A stretch of DNA of 64,000 nt from Scedosporium boydii (Eukaryota; Ascomycota; Sordariomycetes; Microascales; Microascaceae), in assembly GCA_002221725.1 (NCBI GenBank), contig NJFT01000208.1:1-64000 (forward strand), in the 5' to 3' direction. The notes beneath the pieces are model-generated. The model was not told the origin of the DNA. It was given only the letters and a program-made list of their open reading frames with translations, and ran no database searches. Positions 1 through 12,700 of the stretch are shown piece after piece (the first letter of the stretch is position 1; each line of letters opens with the position of its first letter). The translations under genes were made by a program, and so were the position numbers.

Positions 1-5
1 GCAGG

Positions 6-25
6 GAAAAAAAAAAAAAAAAAAA
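6..25. repeat. poly-A tract at left edge
   Basis: A run of A close to the window start, followed by an A-rich stretch to about 40. It is low-complexity sequence with no gene attached. Confidence 0.9.
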
Positions 26-177
26 GAAAAGACAAAATAAGGAATACTCTGACCCAGTGTGTAGGCTCCCTATAGCTACGGGGCGCCTAATCAAGACTCC
101 TCTCCTGTCCCCAAGAGGTGAGTATATATTCTTGACCTTAGACTCAATGTCACAATCCTATATAATCGCACACAGCA

Positions 178-362
178 GAACTTGTTGGTGATAGCTGATC
201 TTAATTGGGAAGAAGAAATCTCTTCCTCTGGGATATAGTTGGATAAATAGTAGGAGGATTTCCTCTCAAAAAAATGGGTGGAGCTATTACTGCTCTCATA
301 ACCTGTTGGTAATAACTGTTTTTAATTAGCAAGTGGAAATTTCTTCTTTGAGAAGTAGTTCT
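178..362. repeat. diverged direct repeat, two ~60-bp copies
   Basis: The segment at about 180-240 is repeated at about 301-360. Both begin with a CTTGTTGGT or CCTGTTGGT core and end in an ATAGTT or GTAGTT block, with the same order of blocks between. Several differences are G/A, as expected if one copy was mutated by RIP or deamination. No coding potential was seen. The rest of 1-1291 holds no gene that I can support. Confidence 0.6.
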
Positions 363-1291
363 CAAAACTAATGCCTAGAGAGAAGTTTGGTAGAACCCGG
401 CCAACATCAACCAAGACGGCGGCGGCGAATGAACCGGCGAGGCGGGGCCGGGCGCGCCTTAACCTTGATGAGCCTCTATACTCAGGAGCCGGTGAAATTA
501 AGTTTGGAAAGGACGAAAAAAGGGAAAAATCGATATATTTGCGCTGGCAATAACGGCCGTCTTGGCATTGTTGAGCCTCTCCTGGGTATGCTTGCGACGC
601 TGCATTCTCCAGGAGTGGATCATCGATCAGCCGGCTTGCAGACGGATCCATACAACTAGACGATCAGAGGCCCACGGTGGCTCGTGAGGCAAGGGGATCA
701 TTCATGTCTTCATTGTCTTCCCGCCATCGAGATCTAGTTAGAAATATATATTACTATCAGCATAAAATGTCGTCGTTGCGTACGTTGTCAGTCAGTCGAT
801 ATCCTCCTTCAGGCCTACGCCGTAGTCGTTTCGTGCCTAAGCGAGATAACTATAGGAGAACTTGGAAAGTTACTCGCCGCTATACGGCTCGCAAATTGTT
901 GCTTAGGCCCCCGATAAAAACCCAGCGGCCATCGATCGTTGGATGATAGCCATCCTATACCTCTAGGTCCTACTTTATTAAGCCCTTGATACGGTCGAGG
1001 TCAGCATTGGGCAGCGCATCTCGGAATAAAAATGATGTCGCCTTCATCTCTATTATATCTAGAGTCTTCGGGATATCTTTTTGAAAGTACGAGGGAGATA
1101 ACACCCTGTGACGTGCTATAGATTCCCTTCTGGCCGTGAGCTCCGTGAAGAACGGTATTTATGAAGAAAGGAAACCAGTTCCCGACCTGTGAAAAGAACC
1201 CCGAGGTCAGAACCCATCCTACGTTATAGGCTTTGGGGAGAAATGAAAAGAAGCGCAGGTAAGAGCAGCACAGTGGCCACGATGTGAGATA

Positions 1292-1345
1292 AGTCAAACA
1301 CCCCCCTTGCTGACACCCCCCACTTTCTGACACCCCAAATTCCAA
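1292..1345 (+). repeat. left terminal inverted repeat
   Basis: The left end of the pogo-like element, preceded by TA at 1290-1291. It matches the reverse complement of the right end over about 50 bp, with differences only in the outermost 10 or so bases. Confidence 0.85.
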
Positions 1346-1669
1346 CAGCCCAAATACTCACTATCATCTTCCATTTCCTATTTCTTCCACATTTCGCCTT
1401 ACTTCAATACATGAAGCTGCTGAACTATCACTTTCACTATCGCTGCTTCCAATGGAAATGATTTCTTCTTCCAAATCATTTCCCATCGCCCTCTGTATAT
1501 CCCCAATAGTGGCAAACTTCGAATTGGGACTTGTTTCAACCCTCTTCCTTTTCCTGGGCTTTATTGCTTCAATTTGGCTTTCTAGAGCCAGAACCCTAGC
1601 TTGGGATGTAGCCAATTGGACATTCTTTTCATCAAAGGCTTTTAAAACTTTTTGGAATAGCTAGCGTTA

Positions 1670-2700
1670 TATAGTAGTATATTAATTAATCAGGTTGGAT
1701 TTATATATATATTCCTGAAGGTCCTTGGACTTCTTTGGAGTTGACCACATTACAATAGAACCATGGGGAGCTGTAGAAAGTGGCTGGGGAGTTAAAATAG
1801 ATATCTATAAAGCTTGTAGAATGGAAGTTTCATTTTTAGAAGGCTATTCTTATAAGGGAATTAGTTCTTAAAGAATAAGAGAGCTAAGAAGAAGCTTAGC
1901 TATATTTACAGGCCAAAGTCTAGATGCTATAAACCTACTTTTAATATTCTTACTAATCAGCCTACTATTTTAAGCCTTATAATAATAGGAAAGTAGGTTT
2001 CTTTTCCCTACTACTATAGATATAGTAGTTAAAATAAAAAGATCAATCTCTTTTTAATAAGCTATCTTTAAAAAGCTAAATATAGCTAAGTCTAATAGTT
2101 AGAGGATATAGGATATATATAAGAGTAAGAAAAGAAGGAAAATATAATACTAGAAGTACTTATATATAAATTTATCTATAGTATAGCTTCTATAGCTATC
2201 TAAGATAAGAAGATAGGCCTTTTAAGGGTTAGCTAGCTTAGTATAAAGAATAAAGATCTTTTTAAGCTATTTTAAAGTAGTATTATTAGTTATCTAGCTA
2301 TTATTAGTTACTATAAAGTACTAGTCTTTAAAAGAAGCTAAATTTAATAGAAACTACTACTATTAAACTAATTTTCCTTTAAAAATAACTAATAGAGGAA
2401 GAGCCTAGCTAGTAACTAAGATATACTTAATAAATAAAGTCTATAACTAGGAACCAGGCTATTTCTTTTAGATCAAGCGCTATTTAATACTTCTAAGAAT
2501 AAGGCTATTATTAATATAGCCTTCTATTATTTTTATTTTATCTATATTATATCTATTTTCTTATTTGATATTCTTAATACTAGGTAGTTAGAAGTGCTAG
2601 AACCAGGGCTATATTACCTCAGTTCTAGCACTATTTATATAGGTAGAATCAATAGATTTCCCTCTCATGGTCCTAATAGATAGGTTTCTTCTTAAAAATC
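1670..2700. other. AT-rich RIP-like core of the transposon
   Basis: A stretch of about 1 kb very rich in TA, TAG and CTA words and almost without CpG, in contrast to the GC-balanced flanks. The composition change is abrupt and falls inside the transposon. This is the pattern expected after repeat-induced point mutation of a transposase gene. Confidence 0.75.
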
Positions 2701-3116
2701 CCTCTATCCACCTCTTTCCAAGTGGTTGTATGTCTCCCTAGGTCCTGAGGATTCTTTCTGCAAAAGAGCAGACTTGGGCATGGGTTAGAGGAAGTCCTAG
2801 GGCTCCTTGGGTTAGAACCCATGCTGTTAAGTAGGTTTCCTGGGAAGTGCTGAGTCTCTGTAAGCTGGAAAAGGCCTCTTTTCTTGGATTAGCACTATTT
2901 ATTCGGTTTATAAGAGTTGGTCTTGGAATACCTCATTCCTTGGTGGCCCTGGACTTTGACATCCCGTTTGCGATGGCGTTGAGTGCATCCTGGAGGTCTT
3001 CTTCTGTATATTGTTTCATTTTTGATTGGAAAAGCTGAATATAGAATATGAAGATGTTTGGATTTGAAATGGTAGAGGAATATGGGTTTGAAGTTGGTTG
3101 GGATGAAATGGCGGTG

Positions 3117-3169
3117 TGGAATTTGGGGTGTCAGAAAGTGGGGGGTGTCAGCAAGGGGGGGGTCCAACT
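3117..3169 (-). repeat. right terminal inverted repeat
   Basis: The right end of the same element, followed by TA at 3170-3171. Two direct GGGGTGTCAG-type sub-blocks lie inside it and may be subterminal transposase-binding sites; that role is inferred from the family. Confidence 0.85.
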
Positions 3170-3179
3170 TAAGTAACCG

Positions 3180-4062
3180 AGACTTACAATAATGTCATTG
3201 TGCCCGTATGCGCGAGCAGAGCGCTGGACGACGCCTAGTGGGACCCCTCCGCCTATAATGGAGGATCAGAGCTTCAAAATCGCACTTCGCAGGCTTTGAC
3301 ATAGCCGATAGAAGGAAGATATCGTCGTGACGGCCGCAGCCAATGGGCCATGACGAACTTCCAGAACTCATCGACGGCCCGGCAGCGACAAACCACCAGT
3401 TCTAGGGGCTAAATACCGCGGGCGTCAGGTTCGTACCAATCCTGAAACGTGCTGGTGAGCATCAGGTTGCCATTCTCCACCCATTCGTCCCACATCTCTT
3501 TGGCAGTAAGGCCGCCAGGCCTGTCCCCAGCGGTGTGGCGAACTGCCTAGTAGCTCTAGGTCTTGGATGGGAGGGAGGGAATACTGGGCCGAGGGGTTGC
3601 GATAGATTCCGAGCTTGTTGAAGGTACGGTTGGTGCGGTACGTCGGGAAGAAAGCCTAACCACGGTCATCCCTAAATGCTAGCTCTTGTCTTGACATAAT
3701 GGCGGCGATGTACTGCAGGAGCCCAGCGCTGAGGCTTCGGTTGTTGAAGCTGGTTCGTAGGGTAAAGAAGCGGCAGGCATGTCGCAGGTGCTGATGGCAA
3801 AATTGGCGCTTAGCAGGCAGCGGCCGCAACTCTCAATATCCTCAATGATCGCCGTAATGACTGCCTTGCCTAGAGGACCGGAGCGGCCACATTCGCAAGC
3901 GTCGCCACCATAATCAGCGTGACCTTCATCATCAGCGCTGCCGCCATTACCATTTATAGGCTTGAGGGATATATGAGCCGCGCCAGGCTTGCAATTAACA
4001 CATCCCCGGGTTCCAACGCAGAATTTTGCTGTTGCCGTGAATGTAGACCAACAATGAGCCAT
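3180..4062 (-). pseudogene. relic of a large gene, possibly secreted glycosidase-like
   Basis: Reading the minus strand from about 4062 to 3300 gives protein-like segments split by stops and frame changes. The first is a cysteine-rich part (KFCVGTRGCVNCKPGAAH) at about 4040-3980. Near 3640-3500 comes FFPTYRTNRTFNKLGIYRN followed by SAQYSLPPIQDLELLG, and near 3510-3400 MWDEWVENGNLMLTSTFQDW. The style recalls the C-terminal part of long fungal chitinase-like (killer-toxin-type) proteins, but I cannot fix the family. A frameshift lies near 3540 and a TAG near 3415. It is clearly not functional as it stands. Confidence 0.4.
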
Positions 4063-7000
4063 GTTGGTTACCAGCCCAACGCCTACTCATCGAATCTCTC
4101 GTATTAGTATAGTAGTGTTCGGGGGTAGGCTCGGTGGATTGCGTTCGAGGTCCATTCCGATACAAAGTTTATTTATTCTATGAACTGTCCATTCCCAATG
4201 AAGAGAGGAATAGAGGGCAAGGGCGCATCGTTTCATAGATCCCTCGTTCCTCAATATTCACGAAGGTCATCACAGGGGGGGAAGTTAAGCTGGATTGATA
4301 TAACATACCATTTGGGAAAGGGTCGATTCGAGCTGTCGACCCGAACACGATGTTCTCTAGGTCTGGCACGTCATTACGCATCCCTCCAGCGCGTGAGGTG
4401 AAACACATCTCGCCATCTTTCAGGAGTTCTGGACAGTGCCGTTGGACAAGCGACACCCCATCTCAACAAGGGCTCCAGCAGAGTGCCGCTTTATGTTGGA
4501 AGATAATACACAGAATCGTAGCCACGCAAGCTCACGTTCGTCTTGCGGGGGAGAGATTTCGGGTCGGGTCCCTTTTGACGAGGCAAGAACCTGGATGGCG
4601 GCCACTGCTGAGCAGATCATAAAAACCCTCAGGGGGATAGTTCACGCCGGCCGTCGCAGAAGAAATTCAGCTTATATATAGAGCCGCCAGACATGCGTAT
4701 GAGCCCAGAATTTAAGATAGGACCAGAACAAGTCGTTTTCGAAAGAAAAGGAACAACGCCCAAAACGGCAGATGACCACTCTCAAAAATATAAGATCCGA
4801 CTCCCGGAGAATTACGGTTGTTGAGATGGTGGTTTAGGGTGTCTGGCCATTCTCATGGTCTCACTTTATATGTTCGTGTTCTTCGATTGGGGACAAGCTG
4901 CGTTGAAAACACATGCAAGGCAGGCATTGAGACCTTTCCCGGGTGACGACCTCAGGCAATGGATGATACCAAATGACTAGTCGACCGTATTTAACGCGAC
5001 GTTGAGTCTAGGAATTTTCGGCCCGGTGTTGGTGCTCGACATTGAGGTATGCCTTAGAAACTTTCCTGATTCCCGTGAAAGAGCCCCTCTTGATCTCGCG
5101 TGTTTGATTCTGCGCTTAACATCGCGTCGCCTTGCATTGTTAATTGTATACTTATTTACTTGTTCGTTTTGGCTCTGTTGACGTGCTCGACTCGCGTTTC
5201 TGAGGCTGTCGCCCTTTCTTGTTTGGCTTCGCCGCGCCGGTCCCTCCATTTATCGCTGAGGCTTGGTTGGTGCTTCGGGCCATCTTCGGCTGCAGAACTG
5301 GACCGGGGGTGTTGCGTCTTGGCGTGACTGTCTGTTGAGTCTGACATCCTCCACGGCAGGGAGCCTGTGTCAGCGTTGTCGGCTAATATGTCTCGATTGC
5401 GATTTCTCTACCGCCGCTGACTGCGAACTCCTCGCAGGCCAGCGAAGATTTGTCGGATGGGCTGGTCGTCGGTTACCGGATGGGTGAAGCTCTCGGCCAA
5501 TTCAGGCTGCAATACCACATCAGTGAGTCGGGGGCGAAGCAACAAACACCCTCAAGGTCACTCGCACGCGGACAGGTTCACCAAACCATCTTCCATGGGC
5601 ACCCATAGACTAACCGTCTGGGGTCTCGCTCGAGCCAGTCTACAGCACAGGTGCCTATATAGTCCGTGGTCCAGTGCCTTCTTACGTTGGAACAGCGAAC
5701 AGTGACAACGAGGCAGGGCGAGGCAGGGCGAGCTTATATGAGCTCGGAGATTCGACTGGCGCTCTTCAAGGCCAGGACTGGCCGCATGCCCACGGGCTAC
5801 GCTGCTAATCCCCCCATGGTTCGGGTTTGCCACCAGAATCATTGTCGCTAACGACAGTATATCAACCTTCACTGAGCTGAAGAAGCCGCAAATAAGCCCG
5901 GTGGTAATCGTGAGAGCCTCGACAGAAGCCAAGCCTAGTAGAATACCGATTCCCGGAGGAATCACCCTTTATATCGGCCATAGGAAGACATCTGGTGCCC
6001 CGTCCGTCGCAGTTGAATCCCAAAGTATAGACTCTTCTCCCTAAAGTAGCTTCCCCAGGGTATACATCCTGCGTTGCGAAGTAGTATGTTTTCTGGAGCT
6101 TGAGATGATCGGGTCCGTTCAGCTCTTTGCGACGCTGGGAGGAACTAGACACATCTACATCAGCGTCATCTAAGAGTGACAGGGGTGACACTGGTGCCCA
6201 CTGCCCACCCATCACTCTTTCTCCTTATCGAGCTTCCATTTCGTCGAACAATTTCCGCGGGTGGATGGATCGGCTCTCTGGCTTCTCTCTGTTAGACAGG
6301 CCATTGGAGCCGATCCTTCCAGAGTTCGGATATAGTCAGAGGAATGGCGTCCTGCCCCGAGAATGTCGAGACGGTTAGTCTTGAGGAAGGTCAATCCACT
6401 CAATACTCCAGAGGATAAGGTGTCCAGCCAGCGATAGATTTGTCCTGTTTGGGTCTTTAGCCGAATGAGGACAGGTTGTTGATTCGCTAATAGTTGGTCC
6501 TCCCTTCCTGACTCTGGTAACTGATATGGGAGACAAGACCGTCGTTTCCTTCGTTAGGGGCATCTTATACGTAAGTATAGAGAACAATTTAAAATTTAGA
6601 AAAAAAGGCATCGATGCCATGATGCTGGTGCTAGGAGAGGTTAGAGCTGAATCAGCTGATGGTAGAGTTTGGAAACGAATCCTTGGATTCTTCCTCGGCT
6701 GTGTGTCTGATCTTACTATAATTCGTGAACGCGAATTCAATGTCATGATAAAGGGGCAACTGCCTGCCGTGCACGATATATGTGGCGGTTTTGGAGTCAT
6801 GTCGTATTTAGCGGGCTCCGCGTCTCTTTCCAGGTGCGCCTGGATGTCGATATCAAGCTACAGACGGACCTTCGCAACTTTCGTTATCGATCAGAATCGT
6901 CGTTTCCTAGCGCGAGTCGGGTTTTATATGGCCATGTTTACCCCCATTTAAGGACTCGTATCCACACCCGCTTCTTCTGTCTACTAGACGTTGTCATTCT

Positions 7001-9282
7001 AAACACAATTAATAAAATACCGTCGTTAATTCTGGGTCGTGGTAAGGAGGTCTGGGTCAGTGAAAGGGTCCTCCGATTTCATAGGACCTATACAGCCAAG
7101 ACGACCTGCTGAGGCTTGCGACTCAATAGGCGGCCGTTAGAGGTCCGTGTCGACTTCCAGTTTAATAAGACTTAAACTCGGTAGGGCCTGAAAGGAACTG
7201 ATTGTACTCGAGTCCCAGGATCCTATAAGGCGCAGAAAGCCATCAAGTCGTATAATATAAAATAAGTATGAAACTGATAATGAAATGGCTTGTTCGAAGC
7301 ATTTAACGAAATAATAAGCTCGGGCCAGTTGGATTAGGGTAATATATCCGGGCCAGATCGAACATGGAAATTGAAGCATGCTTCCTTCCTTCTGCTTCCC
7401 TGTGGCTGATCCCTCAGATGAGGGAACCGCTTTATACATGTTGCAGAAACTGAAGTAACGATGGATCTGGAGAATTCTCAGGGAATATGCCATTGAATAT
7501 AAACAGCCGTCGGCACTTTCATTTCGTCGTCGTTGTCCACAACCCACACCCAATGCATCCCTTGCCGTGATAACATGGGCTTTGAGGTCCGTCCCTCTCG
7601 TATTCTAAGGCTGAAAGGACTCAAGGCAAAGCGACAGCAAACAAAGGTGTGGCTGTGGCGTGTAGAGTATATAATGGCGAGGGATGGCTGTTGCCAATGA
7701 GGCCTGCCACTTACTTCCTCCGAACAAGGTTTGAGGTCGAGGCCTATCGCCCGTGGGCGAAAACATTGCTGGGAAGAAATGGAGGAAATGTCCATCGAAC
7801 TCAACAAGCGCATCGAGGGGAGGGCAAACTCCTAGCCAAACGCGGGTGAAACAACCCATGAACTTGTCTCGACCTCTTCTTGTTTCTGATCCTATGTCTT
7901 GCGATGACAGGCCAGAAAAACACCGGAAACATGAAAGGAAAGATGTGACAGGCTTCCCTTGAAGGGAAAATCATGGGGTTGCACTTCTTGGTGGGCCTCG
8001 TCCAACTGATTTCCCCGGCTCGCCTATATATCACAAGTTCCCAGTTTCTTCCTGGATTGCATGGGAATCCATCCAGGTTGTATGATGGTGTGACTGGATA
8101 CGGCGACGCGCCAGCAGACCAGACCTTCCCCTTGGGCGAGAGAAATGCATAAAAGGGACAGATATATAGAAGGTAGGTTTCAAAAGTCGAATAGCGTCAT
8201 GTCTCAAGTTGATAAGAGCGCTTCCCCGAATGGAAACCGGGATAAGGATTGACTGGAATCCAGAGAGAAAGATTCGATCTCCATGTTGAACTCGGCAAGG
8301 GAAATTGGAATCTAATCGAAGGTTGAATGAAGATCCGAGAATCAAGTAGGTTGAAGCACCGCCGCGCCAGGCTCGCCCGGTGGGTGGCAACGTGCGACCA
8401 GGAGGGTGAATCGCCGTCCTCTGGATTCTGCGCCTTCGCCGCGAATGTCAACCCGCGGAATCCCGGAACGACCTAAGCTGAAAGGGAGTTTCGCTAGATT
8501 ACATTCCGCTGGAGACGACGTTCTCGAGATAAATAAAACGCGCCTAGACTTTCAGTCTTGTGGTTGGCATGACGCCGCAGGCAGTTGGAAAGCAGAGGAA
8601 GCCGACGCACGCCTAGAATTACTCCGGCATCTTCTCCATCTGATGAAGATGGTCAGGGGTTCTGGAGACTGCAAATATATATTGAACAAGCCGATTAGTT
8701 TGGTGTCCCCCACAAAAGCAAAATGATCTTGGCCCTAGGGTCATTGGAAAAATTGGAAAATACTTTGACGGCGACTCGATTTATAGCATCGGAGGGCCGG
8801 AAAGTCTATCCCTCAACGAAAAAGAGGGAAAAGAAAAACCAATTGGGGGCGTCCTCGTTAGTTTATTGGTCTGAACGAGTTTGCTATTCATCGCAAAGAG
8901 AAAGGGATCTAGAGCCCCAGCCTCCGTTTATCTCTCTGGCTTGTGAACGAGGAAACGAGGCTCAGGTGAGGTTCAATAGAGAGACGAGAGAGATGGAAAT
9001 GAGAGGGTAGTCATCAGGCAGACATACAACGCCGACCAGGTCAAAAGAATTAGATCAGCAATCTTGCGTAGCTATTAATTTCTCATTTTCTGCCGGGGAG
9101 AGAGTTATTAACGAGACCATGCCTGTCGTAGCTCTCGAAGACATGGTGTGAAACCGGTTCCATGCCCATGCGTAAAGAAATCAAAACTCGTGCCCGCACA
9201 CGCAGATTGAGAAAAAGTTAGAAATTATTAATGAAAGACGTCAAAAACTGGCCCGCAGTCTTGCCTGATATGGTTCCAGCCC
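4063..9282. other. gene desert
   Basis: Only short overlapping open frames on both strands, with none showing a recognisable domain or sustained codon bias. A two-copy tandem repeat of the 10-mer GAGGCAGGGC sits at about 5711-5731. No RNA gene was seen. Confidence 0.6.
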
Positions 9283-9735
9283 TCATTCCTCCCGACGAGC
9301 CGAGAGCAGGTGAAACAGAATTGACACGTCGCTGTCGTCCTCAGGGCCATCCGAATCAAGTTGGGTCCGGCAAAGTGTCGAAGACTGAGCTTGGGATGAC
9401 CAGCCTATGGTTGGTGCCTGCGCGATTAAATTGCTCGGAAGGATTAGTAGGGTGGGGAGGTACGGCCCGGTGGTCTGCGTTAGGCTCGCCAATAATATGA
9501 GTGACAAGTATGTCACAATTTTGCCTGTCCCAACCTCGTCGGCGAGAAGCGAGCCGCGGAGTGCGGAACGCTCTTTGCGCAGCATCCAGAATGCGTCTAG
9601 GACTTGATGCGCCACGAGCTTGAGGTCGGGGTCGGCGGGATTAAGAGAAAGGTTGCGCCAATCGTCGATGCTCAACGTCCTATAGGCCTCTCGCAGGTCC
9701 TCTTCCTGGGGTGGGCTATACCATCTGGGACGCTG
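9283..9735 (-). pseudogene. SNF2-family helicase relic (Walker A segment)
   Basis: An open minus-strand segment of about 150 codons that matches the start of an SNF2-type ATPase domain. It reads REAYRTLSIDDWRNL, then VAHQVLDAFWML, then the P-loop block LLADEVGTGKIVTYLSL, then PYLPTLLILPSNLIAQ. The helicase motif I normally reads GxGKT; here the Thr is Ile (ATT), one C-to-T change from Thr. After the motif Ia-like segment the protein sense is lost and no motif II follows downstream. It is a truncated, inactive fragment whose original full length cannot be inferred. Confidence 0.7.
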
Positions 9736-9740
9736 TCATG

Positions 9741-12700
9741 TGTGATCTACTTACAGCTAGACCATTTGACAACAAAACGATGCTCCAAGTGTCGCGACCA
9801 GGCCACTTGACTGTAAGTAGTCTTATATAGCCACTGCACCAGCTGTCCTTACAGACGCGTTTATATAGACACCGTAATTAGCCGCCCGTAGGCCTCAAAG
9901 AGAACCTGGCCCTGGCGGAAACGAGACCGAAATTTGGTCCCTCTATAATCCCTTGTTATTAATTTGATACATGGATGGTCCAGCGTGTTTGGGGAGTTGC
10001 TTCAAGAATGGAATCCTTGCTGGTAGGGGCCGGCGCAATGGAAGGTTTTTATAACGGATCTGGTCTATCTTGCTTTTCCAGAGTTAGTGTCACGACATGG
10101 GCACCATTGGAAGAAGCGAATCAGATAATCGTATCCCGGGTACCCTTTCCTTGCCCCTTCAAGCATTTTCTCTGCCGCTGTTAAAGGGATCCCCATCTCA
10201 AGGCTCCCAAAGGCCCTTGATCAAAGGTTGATGCAGTAACTCTCTCAGAGCTGGATCCACCATCTCGCTCTTGCCCCTGCATGAGGGCATAATTGGCGGG
10301 AGAGAAAACCGGGAGGGATTGCAGGGCGGGCCTGTTTGGTGCCGCCGACTTGGCGAGGATTGTCGGCCGTCTGCATTCTTATCGGGCGAGGAACCTTGTT
10401 TCTCTTCTCGGCTTCCGTTATGTTGAAGAAGAGAGGAAGGAATTTAGGCTGATCCTTCGATGTTCGCGTCGTTGCCGTATTTGTATATAACCATGCCAGG
10501 CCCGGGGTTTTCGGCCAGTCCAGCCTCGCCTCCCGTTCCCGGCAGGATTTGCTGGTTGTTCGCCCAAGGTCGGCGCAGATCCCCTCCTAGCCATGGCGGT
10601 GACCAACCTTGCCTTGTCATCGGTGCTCTCGATCACCGCGAGAAGACAGTAATCTTATCCCGAAGTAATTCTACTTGTGGAATGAACGACGAAGTGATCT
10701 CAATTCAGCTATATCGCTTTGTTAAACGTTTTTGGGATGCCAGAGTTGTTTATATTTAACAAGCCAGGGAGGCCATCGAGGAAGCTCGGCCTAGGGCTCG
10801 ACCACAGAAGGCCGGATATATAGGGGAGTTCTTTGAGAGTGTTTATTAGTGGGCTTTCTATAACTGGCATTCGACTGGTTTTTCTCGTGGCCTCGCTGGG
10901 GTGTTTGTTTTCCTCTGGCCCCAAGCACAAAGAGCCCGTTAGGCTCTGTGGAGAGTGGATCAGCCTTCGTGCAATTGAAAATGTGATGTCAATCGCCAAG
11001 GCTGTGCAGGTCATACTGCTCTACGTGTTGTGACTCGATGACCAGCCTCCTGGCGTGCGTTGGAAATCGGTGGCGGAACTTCTGCCTTCCTTCGATGACG
11101 GCATTTTATTACCGCCTGTGCGTCAGGCGATTTTACACTGGATATGTCCTGGCATCATCCTCAAAAGGAACGGAGCGGGAATAACGAACACGAGCCGTTC
11201 CACAGTTCGCTTCTCCTTTAATCTCTCCTTCCGCGTCCACGTTCTCTTCCCAGTCCTCGTCAGGGACGGTGGCCTCATTGTCCCCAGGGAGTTGTTCCTC
11301 GTCATCGATGTCACTTTCCTCTGCTGGCTGAAAAATCGTCGAAAATATATGCCGCTGTCAACAGTTTCATGCGAGCCTCGGGGTGTATGGAGCAAACGCG
11401 ACGACTCCTCAGACATTGCCCCGATGCGTACGACAAGGCGTTGACCATCAGATATTTATCAGGGCTCGTGGAGTTGGCTATTACAACCTAGTATAGGCGT
11501 GTCCGAGCTATAAGGACGACCCTGTCGCAGGCTCATTGACATTGAGCTTCGACGGCAGTCCGATCATTATCGAAGATATCTCCTTGATATTAATGGGAAT
11601 TCTCCATTGTTTGGAACTGAATACGCTCGCGTACGACGGTGGTAGTAGGAACGGAAGCTGGTCCTTGTTTGAAAAAGACGACCCGGCCTCATAGGTAACG
11701 ATTATAAGATTGGAGCGAGGTTTGTTGCTTGTGCGGGTGGCTTGAAACAATATAGCAAAATTTGCTTCGACCATGAGAACAGCATGAGTCCACTGTTAAG
11801 AGTGAGAACATCGTTGTCCGTAAGAACCGTGAGAGAGGATTTCGTACCTTTCTTTTTGTTATGAAGGTCAAAAGCTTTTCCCTAGCAGTAATTATTGATT
11901 TATCTAAACAGCAGTGTCTCCTGCAGATTGGCAAGGAGGACCACTTCTGCAGAGGGCCATTCTCGATCCGGAGCGAATTACGTTTTCACATCGAAGAGCA
12001 ACCGGCAGTGATTCGAGACGCAGATATTGGCTGAGTTTCCCCACACCCCCCTTCGAACCGAAAACCGAGGCAGTTTTTTTAGGAACGATGTAAAAAAAAC
12101 TTAAGAATACAGACAGAAATGGCAGCCTCTTCCACATGACATATATATCTTCCGTTTCGCGGGTCTCATGACAGAAGGAACGGGTAAGATGCGATAATTG
12201 GTTTCCGCGTCATTTGTCTTCCTCATAATGAACCAGACGGGGGCTACGTGCTGTCTGAAGCCTCGACTATAAAATAATTTTTATACCGAGCACTGAGACT
12301 TGTTTCCTTCATCCAATGGAATTGCAGTCCGGCTCCCTTTTGATCCAGTGAAACGTTTGCCGCATCCTTTATGGAGGGAGTGACTGGACTGGACACACTA
12401 ATTGCATTTCCACCTGGCGTGCCGCCCTCGTCGCACCTCGATTCACGCGTTCAGGAAGATTTATATACCTGCCGAAACAGGGAAATTCTTCGTCTCCGAG
12501 TCCAATGTCTGAATGCTTCTGGGGTTGGTTCCATCCGGAGGATCATTCATAGGCGAAACCTAAGGCGCCTAGCGCTTCACCAACTCGAGCGGCGGCTTGT
12601 TCTAGTTAGCATAAAGCTGAGCGTAAGAACACTCTACCTAAGGGGCATGACACCCTTCCCTAGGATTTGGTGATGATGACTGTTATGTTATTAGTAGTGC

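Larger units (their letters stand above)
1292..3169 (-). mobile_element. Fot1/pogo-like DNA transposon, decayed
   Basis: This is a 1,878-bp unit bounded by inverted repeats of about 50 bp. The left end begins AGTCAAACACCCC and the right end, read inward, begins AGTTGGACCCCCC; both continue through a shared block containing TTGCTGACACC and CACTTTCTGACACC. A TA dinucleotide flanks each end, the target duplication of Tc1/mariner-pogo elements. On the minus strand the N-terminal helix-turn-helix of a pogo transposase is readable near 3030-2920 (TEEDLQDALNAIANG). The basic C-terminal tail is readable at 1615-1364 (KPRKRKRVETSPNSKFA). The length matches Fot1 (about 1.9 kb). The middle, about 1670-2700, is very AT-rich and stop-ridden, so the catalytic DDE core is lost. 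The element is non-autonomous now. Confidence 0.85.
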
